From Stichopus chloronotus (Eukaryota; Echinodermata; Holothuroidea; Aspidochirotida; Stichopodidae), in the NCBI GenBank assembly GCA_021234535.1, contig SFZH01000042.1:37750-101749 (forward strand): a stretch of DNA of 64,000 nt, written 5' to 3'. This document shows, one piece after another, positions 1 to 11,453 of the stretch; positions within the stretch are counted from its first letter, which is position 1, and each line of letters opens with the position of its first letter. The translations under genes were made by a program, and so were the position numbers. The notes below the pieces were generated by a model, which was not told where the DNA came from, searched no databases, and worked only from the letters and a program-made list of their open reading frames with translations.

Positions 1-2560
1 TTGTTGGCACGTCATTAAAACTATAATTTGTCTGGAAAAAGTGATTGCAATAAATGCAAAATATTGCCCAAGATTTTATCTAAGGTTACCTGGTAGTTAA
101 AGATTGCTCCAAAAAAGGAACTGTTGTCTGTAGACAGTAAAAGCTGTTGAATTAACTTGTCTGGAAATGGCAAAGGCATAAATATTCTTGATAAGGGCAA
201 CCCAAATTATAACCATTTTCCAAAGAATGTTTTTATCGTTAAATGTGAAATTGCAGACATAAAGATCCTATTTTGAGGCTGGGTACATGCAGCCCACGTA
301 AATCCGGGAAATGCCTGTCATCTGGAGGTTTTCAAAAGCCAAACTTGTCTTGTAATACTGCAGTTAATAACAAGCATAATCAGTTCAAAGAATCTCTTTT
401 ATCCCAAATTTCTAGGCACCGGCGCGCCAGTGTGTTCATCAAAAAAGTATTTCCAGGAACTTACAGAAAGAAATAAAGAGGATGTGACGTTTATTGTAAA
501 AAAAACCCGGATGCATAGCTTATTATGATTCTTGTGTCACCTCAAGAACACTAATTTGTATGACCCTTTTTAATAAACTGATTTTTCATTTCCCACAAAT
601 TGACTTATTGCAGGCATGATATCCATACTTCAATGCTGGGTACATGCAGTTCAACAACACCCTGTGAGTACCGTTTCTTACCATCTGGAGGTTTGTGAAG
701 GTGGGGGTGGGAGCTGGTTCACTATCTAACGCAACGGTATGTTTTCTTAGGGAATGCCCTGAGGTATACATGTCTTATTGAATGTTCGTCTTAGAAGCAT
801 TTTCACCTATCAGGTGAAATAAACTTACTTTTGATGTAGTAAAGCGACAAGAGTGGTTCTTATGACCAAACTAAGAATGGCTTGTATGACCAAACTAGAC
901 CGGTTTCTGCTCTTAAATTTTAGATTAGGAGCGTCATCAGTAGTATGCCTCCAAATATTTTACATTTGTGACGTGGGTTGCCTTAGGCTTTAATGACAAT
1001 CTTAATAGCGCACCAGTGAAGAATGCGACAATTAGTGCTTTTAAAGAACTTCGTGTGGATCTTCGTTCTCGAATGATTATCCTTTTTAAGAAACCTTATT
1101 TCATGAGTTAAGTCTTTTATAGACTTTGCGCCTGTTACAGGCGGGGATCATTACGAGAAATGGAGTTTATGGAAATAGAGTCAATCCCAAACTAGTCGGC
1201 TTTTTCTTTGCTTTCAATCTTGCATTTGTGAAACGAAATTTCTTCTCTTTAGGTCTTTAATTGACTCGAGGAGGTCGTTTCTAACAGGTAATTCTAGTGT
1301 TGGAATGACACATCCTTTTAAAACCCAGTGCAATGTTCTCCTTAGACAGAGATGTTCAGCACGAAGTTCTTGGGAAGTTCCAGAGCTTCTGTATGAAGTA
1401 TAAGGGCTATTTTGTGACCGTATTTTTGGTCAAGTACTCCGCGTCTGGTGTGATGTCTCTTTTTGCTTTTGTTAGCTTAGAAGTACGAACAAAGATTTGA
1501 GAAGCCAAACTTTTTTGGAGGGTTCCGCCCCAACAAGTTTGGCTCTCCACTTTTTTTCCCCGGATAATTAGTTTGTTTCCCCTAATAGTGGTCTTTTCGT
1601 GAAAGACTGAACCACTTTAATTCTTCACCCATATTCAGAGACAGGCATTCTTAGCGTCTGGAACCATTGGAGTGGTGTCTCCACATAGTTGAAAAAAAAA
1701 CCCACCCAGTGAGAAGTTTTTTACCTAAAGGGGGTGTGACACTAGCTACGGCCTTGAAATGACTGTAATTGATCTCGTAATTGTCATGTGAGTGATGTTT
1801 GTTACAATGTATCCATAGGGCCAAACTTGGATGGGACAGAAAGAGAAAGAATCGCACAGGGCCATTCACACAAAGGTTTTGGGTTACGATACCCCTTGAT
1901 GAGGCCAGTGGTACCAAACACACACACAGGAGCATTATTCAGATTTTCTTTGATCTTTGCTGAGGTTGTTGGACTTTGGGGTTTGTCTGTTATTGTTATA
2001 TAATCCTTGTGGATTCGCTGTGTTCATTGCAACTTTCTGCTTACATGAGGTGAGTAGGCCCACATGTACCGCACACTACATAGCCAAGTTGTGCACAGTA
2101 CACACACCACTGCGGACCCAGATTCAAACCAGGGTGTGTTTGTGACACTGTGGCAACTTACTGTAATTAAATAATTTGTTGAATATTTATGAAAGTACAC
2201 AGAACTGGAAAGAAATACAGTACACAAGTGCAAAATTCTTCCAGTATAACTAGTCACAATAATTTCATTAATTTGAGTCAAACCGAATTATATTGCACCA
2301 TCTTTTCAAAGTAAGTAACCGTCAATGCTATGTACATCTACTCCATGAAGAAGTCATGTGCTGTGCTATGGTCGGTATGATTAACTGTAATTCCAGGAAT
2401 CCTAACCTATAAGGATCAAACAAGTACTCCTAACCAGATTGATGAAGTGTTAATTTCTAATAATGCTGACCTAAACAATAGAGTGACAGTGTTTGTTGTT
2501 TCTAATTGTAAAGTAGGTTTGGAGTCTCGTGTTTATGTCATTGATTTTCATTTATATATA
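1..2560. other. No gene seen; flank with divergent duplications
   Basis: No exon with family similarity or consistent coding signal. A short weak direct repeat (GCTGGGTACATGCAG at about 283 and 638, each followed by CATCTGGAGGTTT) lies near the start. A 10-bp inverted repeat (AGCCAAACTT/AAGTTTGGCT) spans 1503-1544. The segment from about 2040 to 2550 is a divergent duplicate of 36050-36640 and 37090-37440. Confidence 0.6.
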
Positions 2561-2569
2561 TATATATAA

Positions 2570-3430
2570 AAAGATGGACTTTTCCTTTTGATGAAATAAA
2601 TTCACATACTAACTATCACGATTTCTATTTGGAGATATCGCGTTCACAATCTTTTTAGTTTTTGCCTTCTGGTGACCCCGGATGACCTTTGATCTCCACC
2701 AAAGAAACAGTGTTTTTACTTGATGTAACAGTTTTGCATACTAAGTTTCAACATTTACCAATAATTCGTATCTTGAGATATCATGTTAACACCTTTTCCA
2801 GTAATTGTCATCTGTTAACTCTTGGGTGACCTTTGATCTCTACCAAAAAAGATAAGGTTCTTCTTCTTGATGTAATGCACCATCATGCTGTGTATCAAAA
2901 GTCTGCTAAAACTAATACCTTGAGATATTTTGTTCACAACATTTTGACTTGTGATGATTTTTGACCTCCAACAGAAATAAATTGATTTCTTTTGCTTGAT
3001 CTAATACATTCACATGCTAATTGTCAAAAGTTTCCATGATTCCTATCTTGAGATATTGTATTGACAACCTTTTCAGTGATTGACCGCTGCTCACTTCAGA
3101 TGATCATTGACCTAAAAAATATAGGCTTCTTCTATGTAATTTAATCATTCCCACACTAAATATCGAAGATGTCCATGAATCCTACCTTGAAGCATTCTGT
3201 TGATAAGATTTTCCTTTTTTTTTTCCTCTGTTGATCTTAAATGAAGTCTTAACTTTCACCAAAACAAGAGTGCCTTTTTTTTTTCAGTGTGACCAATGTT
3301 GCCTACCTTGAGATATTGTGTTAACAAAACTTTCAGTGTTTGACATCTGGTGACCTCAAATGACATTTGACTCCACCAAAAACATAAGGTTTTTCTTTTA
3401 CGTATGACCAACCAACAAAGTATGAGAAGT
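2570..3430. repeat. TGACC-rich degenerate tandem array 1
   Basis: Degenerate units of roughly 130-150 bp, each with a block like TTTGACCTCTGGTGACC, a block like GATGACCTTTGA, a CACCAAAAACAAT stretch and a TTGAGATATTGTGTTAAC stretch. It lies just 3' of copy 1. The same unit recurs in three other arrays of the window. Confidence 0.75.
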
Positions 3431-3718
3431 ATCCATCATGCCTGTCATGGGATATTGTGATAACAATATTTCCACACACAAACATGCTACCATTACCGCG
3501 AGTTTCTCTTTTCGTAGAAACAGAAATGGAAAAGAAAAGAAAATTATAAAGAGGATTTTACAACGTATGTGTAATAGTTACATTTCTTATGCTCCACGAA
3601 ATATTTTACAAACAAGAATAAAACCAAAATGGTAAATTGTACTATAACATCTTCCAAAAGAGCAAAAAGCAGGAATTCAATCCATAACGAGTTTCCCTCA
3701 AATTGTCATGACTTTTAT

Positions 3719-4044
3719 TTACACCGGCATTATTTTCATTTCTGTATATTGTATTCCGCAGTCGTATCCACTGAGATCATCCCAGAAGATGCTTGTTCCT
3801 CTGGCCGCTCCGTTGTAGTCTCCATTGAGGTTTACATCATAGCAAAAAGCACAGCAGCTCCCATGTTGGAAAAACTCGCAATAACCTTCACTGCTACTGC
3901 AATAAGAGCTGTAACAAGAATAACAATAATAGGACCACCAACCGCCAGTGTGTTTCTGTGCGCAGTGGTACCTGCTGCAACCGTCGTTGTCCTGATCCCG
4001 TGTACTGAATTGTCCATTGTTGTGATTACCAAAATAATTGTAAC
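3719..4044 (-). CDS. Copy 1 exon 8: second FReD, C-terminal part with Cys-rich insert
   Basis: Codes FSTRDQDND (calcium site), HCAQKHTGGWW, a Cys/Tyr/Ser-rich stretch of about 33 residues, VNLNGDY, and the usual ending YTEMKIMPV with TAA at 3719-3721. A typical FReD has only about seven residues between GGWW and NLNG, so roughly 26 are extra. Seven cysteines lie between WW and NLNG. The acceptor is CTCCTCAG. AATAAA overlaps the stop codon (3714-3719). Confidence 0.88.
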
Positions 4045-7000
4045 CTGAGGAGAGAAGACATCGTCGTTAAAGTCAATAGTTAACGTACATACGACAGCAC
4101 AGTACTAGTTGCATCATGTAATTATCATCATCTTATTAATCAATACACTGACGACACCAGATATATTTCTCTGCCAATCCAGTGTCCTTGCTATTTCCTT
4201 ACTAAAATGTGTTATGTAACACTGGTAAGTAATTCGGAAACATTCAACAGAACATTATAAACTTCACTTACTCAGCAACGTGAAAATAGACTTTCTTGAA
4301 ATGAAGGCACAGAAATGCGACTTTGAGATTATTGACATGACTAACGTACTTGTGTGCCTTTTAAGCCGTTTCATTCATCAAATTTTCTTCTATTTTTCCT
4401 GTACTGTCACTCTCGAATTTTGACAATAAAATCAAATAAAAGTTGATAGTTCCATTATTGAAATTGATGATTTGCCTTTTTGTTTTCTTTTTTAGTTTCA
4501 TTTTATTATACTCCAAAACCCAAATTTATTATGTGTTGGATTTCCATGTTACCTCTTCGTTGTTTTTCGAGGTTGTTGCTTCTTGCTTAGAACTATAATG
4601 ATATTTCCAGCAGAAGGTTTCTTCTCATTGGTTGCATATGGCAGAGGTGTGGAACATAGAACCGGAATAGTTGAAATATCAACAATTACAATGTGTTACT
4701 GAATAACCTAAGTTGTTACATTCAAAGATGTGGACTTATCCTGTGACTTCAAGTTTAACTGACAGGTATTGTTAAACTTGGATATCCCTACGATAACAGT
4801 AGTAACAACGTAACTGACATGGTAGAGGAAACAGTCATTTACAGAAATAACAGTGTCCAACACCAGGTGATGCGGAATCTATAGACTGGCTTGTCAATAG
4901 GTTGCATCTTTTTAATGAAAAGTGACCTTTTCAATAAAAAAGTGTAATCGTTGTTATTATTGGAGACATGCCTGCACATTTTGCCTAATGCAATTTAAGT
5001 CATTTGCACATATGTCATTTTCGAAGAAAACCTCGGAAACTTAATTATACTTTCACAATCCGAATAAGCTTTATCTGTGACAATAAAAAATATTGCTGAT
5101 GTCAATGAGTGACATTTTGCTAAAAGAGATCTTTCGTTTCTTTCTTTTTCTTTCGCATGTTGTTCTCAACGTTATACATAAACTCGTAGACCTCTTATAA
5201 AATCTCACCTGCGTTTCCAGTGTAAGAACCCAAAGAGAGGCGGTATTTGTCTGATCCGTCACTAATGCTGAACGTGGAATAAATGGCGTGGTAGGACGAT
5301 GATCTAGAATCCGTCATATCTATTCGTAATTTGTATGTTTTCTGGTTTGTCATAGCATGAATATACTTATTGCCAAGCCAGTGATCTTGGCTAGGAATAC
5401 CAAAGCCATTCTCATATGATGACCAGTCTCGACGAAAATCAACAGCAGCGCTCGAACGAAGTTGGAAAATCTGGATTAAGAATAGTAAGAACTAAATTTT
5501 ATCGTATGTCTTCAATCATTAATATTACATAAAAAACAATAAAGAATTTTCCTTACAATGACAAAGAAAAAATATGTCATAGCAGATAATAAACAACTTT
5601 GATCTACATCAAATGACGTTGGCAATCATTTGATAGGACACCTTAAGAAGTATTTTAAAAACTTTCAATGATTATTACAACTAACCGTCCATCCTCCAAC
5701 GTTGGCTTCCATATCGCAGCGAACCTGAACACCCTCAGGATATCTATCAGGGTAGATGGTGTAAACTCCGTCACTCCTATCGTCATCGTAAAGCTCCTGA
5801 CAATCCTTTGGAAGGAAATAACGAGTACATGTAACCCCATCACCTCCGAAGCCATCGTTGCAGTAACATCTGCGGACGCCGTCCATCACCTTACAGGTTG
5901 CATCATCACTACAGCGATAGTCGTCTTCTACATCAAGTGAATTATTTGTACAGTTTGATCTCCTTGTACAGTCACTGTTGACGTATGACTCCCCATTCTA
6001 GGAAAATATACGAAGAATAGATTTTAGTATCGTATCAAATATTGTGGATATATTTTGTCGGTAGTAGGGATGAACCTCAAATAACTTGACGTAGCTGTGC
6101 TTTAACGTTCAGGAAAATGACGATTTCTCGTTGTAGAAATTGTTACTCACCCTTAACACCGTCCTGATGTCGGGAAGAAAGCAGCCACACTGATTGTCGG
6201 GAATGCAGTTGTCTTGATGAATCTTGTAATTACCAATACAAGCACATTTCTCTTCGTCTGATTCAGAGATACATTCCTCTGGCTCATCGCAGGTTCTCTC
6301 ACAAGTGTCTGATGAGAATACTTCATTCGTTGGACACCATACAATATACGATTCTCATACGAAGAAGATAGAGATAATTGCGTATTGCAATTATTGACGC
6401 TGGCACAACAGGTGGTGTGAACTGCTATTCGTAACTGAGATTATACTACATGACGGAATAACACGAATGATGTAACGGATACATTTGAACTTGAAAAATC
6501 CGATCACAAACGCTTTAAATAGTTTCCATGCACCTTCTAAAATAGTTTTATGGTACAAAGAGGATATATTGTATCATAATATAATCCGTAACGTCACACC
6601 GGTCAGCATGAGTAACATTCAACAAAACCGTTATGTTTCTCTCCATATGACATAAATTGTAAGTATTTTTACCTTAAGATGTCGAGTAGGGTTGGAAATG
6701 GATACCACAACTCTCCACCTATCTATTTAAGGATACATCCAAATTTGTAAAGTTGCAAAGTACCTGCTGTCCCACTGTAGGATCCAAGACTTGAAAGTGA
6801 ATATTCTCCATACTCGTCTGAGATCTTGAAGTTGTCATGGGTGACGTAGTAAGATTGTCCTACTGAATTTTGAAAATCTATTCGCAGTTGGTACTTCTTT
6901 TGATTCGTCAAGTATGCTATTTTCTCATTCCCTAGCCAGAATTCACTTCCTAAAAACCCAAAGCCGTTTCTGAATTCTTCCCATGTTCGATTGAAATCGA

Positions 7001-10000
7001 TAGACCCCATTGATCTTCGTTCTAATACCTGTACAATATGTGATTTAAAATCAAGTTAAATTAAGGAGAAGCCCTACGAGAAAGCTTCATGAAAAAAAGT
7101 TTTTTAAAGTTTTTAAATCCTTGTATTTACTTAACATTTTTGTGCCACTTTCTTATTTAAGTATGTATAACATTTGTTACATTTTGTGTTCATGTTTTTT
7201 ACTTATTAACATGTAATTTATGGTTAGAATATGCGAGCCCTTACAGTCCATCCACCGACATCTAATTCGTTGTCACAGTAAACCTCAAATGGTTCTGGAT
7301 ATCCGTCAGGTTTAATCAGGTACACTCCAGATGCATTATGGGTAGACGAACAACTGATCAATGCTTCGTTACAATCTCTAGGATACTCGGAATGTTGGAA
7401 CAGAAAATACGACGAACCTTAAATAAATAAGATTAACTAAGTATTATGATTTGGTTGTGAAAACAGTATGTTTGAAAAAAAGATGCTATGTTAGTAAACA
7501 CTAATTCATTCTTGCAGAATCATATTTCTTATGATTAATTTAAGTCATCTATGTATCCAAACTTACTACTGACTACTACTACGTCTAAAAATGTCGTATA
7601 GAAATGAACAATGCAACATCATTCAAAACAATCGCAAGTACTAGCAGATGTAATTCAATCACAATCGTTAAGGAATATATTGGACAGTAAGACACCGGTC
7701 GCACTGGAAAAGGAGTACATTATGATATTGACTGTATTGATTAAATACTCTCATTGAAATGACAAGACTAACATGTCACTGACAATTGTAAATCACTAGA
7801 TAATGAAAGTCTTACTTACTCGACGATGCGCCTGTAACACTACCAACGCTCTGTACATGTGTGAAAAATAAAATAAATAAAAATTATATTCGAATAAACA
7901 AATATGAGACAAAACATAAACAGACAAACATAAAGAGTTATGTTAAGTATTGTGTGTTACTGCGCAACATTATATTCTTTGATTTCCTTTATTTAGCTGA
8001 CAACTTTTTTTCTTGTTAAGACAAGAAGAGGAACAAGAATAAAAAGATTCACTGCATTGGCTCATCAGAGCTTTACAGTGTATAGTGAGTACTATCACCA
8101 TCTCGTGCGTATTTAGCAATTATAGGAATGAACACGTAACCACCAAAGATGTGTCAAGAAATTCAAATGTTGGAATACTTATCGAGCCGTTTTTTTTTTT
8201 TTTTATGTTAACATAATTACTGCTACTAGTGCTACTATTTCTTAAATCATGTTAGATTCTTTCAATTTTATTCTTCAAACTAATTGGGAAATAACAATTT
8301 GCTAAGAATAGGCAGTTTTTAATTTTTCAATTATTCAATAATAATAGACACATTTCTTGATTTGATAGTAAATGGGAGGACTTACGCAAGACAGGTTTAC
8401 CAACTTCTTCACTTAATGTTAGTTTAACAACACGAAAACATGATGAACATTTGAATAACAGAGAAACCGTCAAATAATTTTCATTTTCGTTATTTTTTCA
8501 AAATATTTCACTCAATGGGTCAAAAACGGTAACTGATTGGCAAGTTGAGTTTTATGATTGGGGCGTGGTTTTGCATGTGCAACATACCGACATACCAAAG
8601 ATGTAAATTAATTTTCGAGGTTCGTCAAACAGATTAATTCACCACTAAATTGGCAACAGTTTGAAATACAATGTGAACACAACAATCTCCGACGGTAGGA
8701 ACGTATCACAGTTACAATGCATTCGGAGATGTTATTCCTTTTTACAATACGCAATAGTATATTCAACGTTTTCGGCAAATGAAATCATTCTATGTAACGT
8801 ATCATATTACGCATCAGTCACACATTGTTAATTATTACATTTCACAGGATGTAAGAAACATGTGGACAGGTAATCCCCTCACTAGTATTTGCATTTGTGT
8901 CTGACAAATAATGTAAATAGTGATTAACAGGTTGACAAGAGATGAAATTTCAAAGTTTTAAATTTATTTATTTATTTTTTGTTAAATCGTGTCCTGTTTT
9001 TACTATGACGTTTATACGACCGCGCCTGTTATTGAAATAATAACAATGAACCAACGATTTCTAACTTTCCTTTCTACATTTCTTCTTTTTTTTTAATCAT
9101 TGCTCTCCAGTAACAGGATATCAAAGACTGAAACACTCGCAAGCGTCGGAATGAATGCATCATATTTATTTTTGGGGGGAGGTCAAATATAGAAAGCGCT
9201 TGCAGTTAGTACAAATTAAATAGATAGAACAATTACTGTGATTCTTCATGAGCATAAAAGTGTTTTCTATATTTTACTAGCTATATTTAAAGGAGTTATA
9301 CAAAGAACTCAGGGGAAAGCTACTACGACATATTTAACAGCAATTGATTTACCTTTAAGTTAGGAGTGAAAATGTTACAATTCATCAATACGTGCTTTCT
9401 TAACGACTTGATATGAATAAGAGTAACCAATATAGAGACTGGGTAGTTTAATTTATTTTGGTTGTTTGTCTTACCAAATAATACTTCTACCCTCTGTGAC
9501 AGATCATGCCTTGTAGTCAAGGTAGAGGCTGTGCATAAAGCCTTTCAATCATTCATTCAATTAGAAAACTTCTTTTCAGAATAGAGTCTCCCAAATCCAA
9601 CACATTTATTTTAAATTTGAACAAAAGTTTTAAAACTTCATTTTGAGAACAAAACTGACGAAGTGAAACACATTAATCCTGTTGGTTTAGATGGATTAAG
9701 TGTAGTTCCTCTCTAGACGTTAAGTCACAATCTGAAGGTCAGTTCTGTTAAAAGATAATTACAGGAAAGCAATGTCGTGTGGAAGATCTCTCTGGATTTT
9801 TATTTCAGCGAGTTTGGAAAAAGTTTTCTCTTAAAGTATTTTAGTAAAAAAAAAACAGTGTTCCCAACATCAATGATTTGTTTGTAACTGATATTTGTAA
9901 ATCAGTGATCGTAACTCCTTCATGGGTTTAAACAACAAAAACATCAGGTAAATTTACAAAACGAAGTAAGTCGTGATAATTCGTTGGTTAAATTAACAAT

Positions 10001-11453
10001 AGCACTGCTTGTTATTAATTTCTGCACCCTACAGGTATTATTATTATGGCGTATTTTGTTTAATAATCTCATTATACTTTGCAGTATAATGAGATTATTA
10101 ATGTAGGTAACTGAGGAAGCTTATAACTTCTTATTTTCTTCTGTTCCAACGTTGTAGAAACAAACCTTGTATAAGGCAGACTACTCTTCTAATCGTTACA
10201 AGGATCTAGGCCTACTTCATCAGTAAATGGGTTAGAGGATAATCAAGATTTTTTTCTCTCCTCACCACCATCTTTACAAAAAATGCAATTATAACTTCGA
10301 CAAACATAATTGATCTTTTTTTTTTTTTTGTTTCTTATGCCCTCTGTTCTGCAAGTGATTTCAAGTTCCATTACTTTCAGTTTCGTGTTTTTCATAGAAT
10401 TTTATGGACTGATACAAGGTTGCATCTTATGAACTGCTTTGATAGTCTCTTGTGTTTTTGTTTTCTGTAAACTTTACCGTTTATCATTTAGTTTGTAAAT
10501 TTTGTTATGTTATTGTCTTTTTGTTGGATAATGCGACTTTGTTTCTCGGTAAATGTTTTGTGTTGGGTTGTTTCCTTTGGTTTCAATCAGTTTTTTAGAT
10601 ATCTTGCAACATCTTAGTTTAATACTCAAATTTTATATCTTTCAGTGCAAGGGAAAAATATTGTAACAATTTTCGTTGAATTCGAACATATATTTAAATT
10701 TGATTACGTTGTAGAGTAGGTCTCAATGAGAACTGCCAAGAAATAAACATTTACTCATAAAGAATTAAAATAGCCTTGTCAAAATATCCGTTTGTATTCT
10801 ATGCAATGGATAAATGATTTAAGGTAAATTTGTAAAAGGCATTTATTCCTGTTTCATTTTTATTTTTTATTGAAAAGAGGATTTTTATGTTCATGTATTA
10901 ATATGCTCAAGAACAAATAAGAACATAAACTACAGACTGAAAACTGATACTCGGATATAATAAAATGTAATAGTTTATTGGTATTGTTCTTATATTTCTA
11001 ACGTTATGATTATGGCACTTAATATCTATGTTTAAATGGGTAAAACTATTACTCTTTACGCCGAAATTCTGTCTACACTGTAAAGTGCACTCTTTAAATC
11101 CCACAAACTGAAATTAAGGATGACTCTTAAATTAAGAGTGAATGTTCATTTAATTTAAAATGATGGAATACGTAAACACTAGGAATTTACCCTCCAGCAA
11201 GATAAACACAACCTAGCAAACATGTAACAGCATTAATGTATAATATTATATATACAATCTGAACTTTGAAAAATGTCATATCTTTGTCAGACAAAGTTGA
11301 ATTCCGTTTTGGTTCTTTAATTTTGAATTAGTTTTTCTGAAGTTCGCAAGAAACTATTCAAAAGTGACTTACTACTTGAAATCCGAGAGACATCCAAAAG
11401 CCAATGACAGTCAAAATCTTCATCCAACATAATCTTTCTTCCTGACGTGCCAT
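3719..11453 (-). CDS. Copy 1: secreted FReD-TIL-EGF-FReD protein, 8 exons, intact
   Basis: Spliced minus-strand gene with exons 11453-11373, 7850-7820, 7417-7245, 7028-6764, 6353-6151, 5997-5686, 5470-5209 and 4044-3719. The exon lengths (81, 31, 173, 265, 203, 312, 262, 326) sum to 1653 nt, an uninterrupted 550-residue frame ending in TAA. Residues 1-27 are a signal peptide and about 28-38 a Ser-rich linker. Residues 39-183 are the first two thirds of a fibrinogen domain. Residues 184-251 are a TIL-type Cys-rich domain, 252-312 an EGF domain, and 313-550 a full fibrinogen domain with DQDND calcium motif (459-463), GGWW (476-479) and NLNG (514-517). All introns are GT-AG. By family knowledge, FReD proteins are secreted lectins or recognition molecules and TIL domains often inhibit proteases; the combined function here is inferred. 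The 3.5-kb intron 1 is the largest. The exon chain is my assembly from phases and splice sites, not from transcripts. Confidence 0.85.
5209..5470 (-). CDS. Copy 1 exon 7: second FReD, middle part
   Basis: Codes IFQLRSSAAVDFRRDW, then GFGIPSQDHWLGNKYIHAMT and KLRIDM, ending GSYTGNA plus one base. Acceptor AATCCAG, donor GTGAGA. The exit phase (1) matches exon 8. Confidence 0.88.
5686..5997 (-). CDS. Copy 1 exon 6: EGF domain plus second FReD N-terminal part
   Basis: A 104-codon exon. The first half has six cysteines ending CYCNDGFGGDGVTC, the nidogen-like EGF pattern. The second half starts a new fibrinogen domain (KDCQELYDD, DGVYTIYPDRYPEGVQVRCD, NVGGWT). Both ends are phase 0; the donor is GTTAGT. 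Confidence 0.88.
6151..6353 (-). CDS. Copy 1 exon 5: TIL-type cysteine-rich domain
   Basis: Codes about 68 residues with nine cysteines in a trypsin-inhibitor-like (TIL) spacing: WCPTNEVFSSDTCERTC, then CACIGNYKI and CIPDNQCGCF. The base left by exon 4 plus AA makes the first Glu codon, so the join is in frame. A TGA lies in frame just upstream of the acceptor, so in this copy the exon cannot extend 5'. The donor is GTGAGT. TIL domains occur in serine protease inhibitors and in von Willebrand-type proteins; inhibitory activity is not shown here. Confidence 0.82.
6764..7028 (-). CDS. Copy 1 exon 4: first FReD, middle part
   Basis: Codes VLERRSMGSIDFNRTWEEF, then GFGFLGSEFWLGNEKI and QLRIDF, the conserved middle third of a fibrinogen domain. 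It ends after GSYSGTA plus one base at a GTACTT donor. No exon for the calcium-binding C-terminal third follows; the next exon in frame is the TIL exon. Reading through the donor adds a short tail and a stop at 6723-6725. Confidence 0.88.
7245..7417 (-). CDS. Copy 1 exon 3: first FReD, N-terminal part
   Basis: Codes the start of a fibrinogen C-terminal-type domain. It has the usual features: RDC, SGVYLIKPDGYPEPFEVYCD, and DVGGWT at the end. A potential N-glycosylation site (NAS) precedes SGVY. It enters in phase 1 and leaves in phase 0 at GTAAGG. Confidence 0.88.
7820..7850 (-). CDS. Copy 1 exon 2: short Ser-rich linker
   Basis: A 31-nt exon between a TGTACAG acceptor and a GTAAGTAAG donor, coding SVGSVTGASS and the first base of the next Ser codon. 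It starts in phase 0 and ends in phase 1. The same 31-nt exon occurs in copies 2 and 3, so the small size is not a boundary error. Confidence 0.8.
10061..10100. repeat. Perfect 18-bp inverted repeat in intron 1 of copy 1
   Basis: TAATAATCTCATTATACT (10061-10078) is followed, after a 4-nt loop, by its exact reverse complement (10083-10100). It would form a strong hairpin in DNA or in the unspliced transcript. Confidence 0.85.
11373..11453 (-). CDS. Copy 1 exon 1: signal peptide
   Basis: Encodes 27 residues from the ATG at 11453. A charged start (MARQEER) is followed by a hydrophobic core (ILTVIGFWMSLGF). It ends at a strong donor, GTAAGTCAC. Copy 3 has a matching exon with the same length and the shared motif GFWMSLG, which supports this start and a secreted product. 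Confidence 0.85.
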
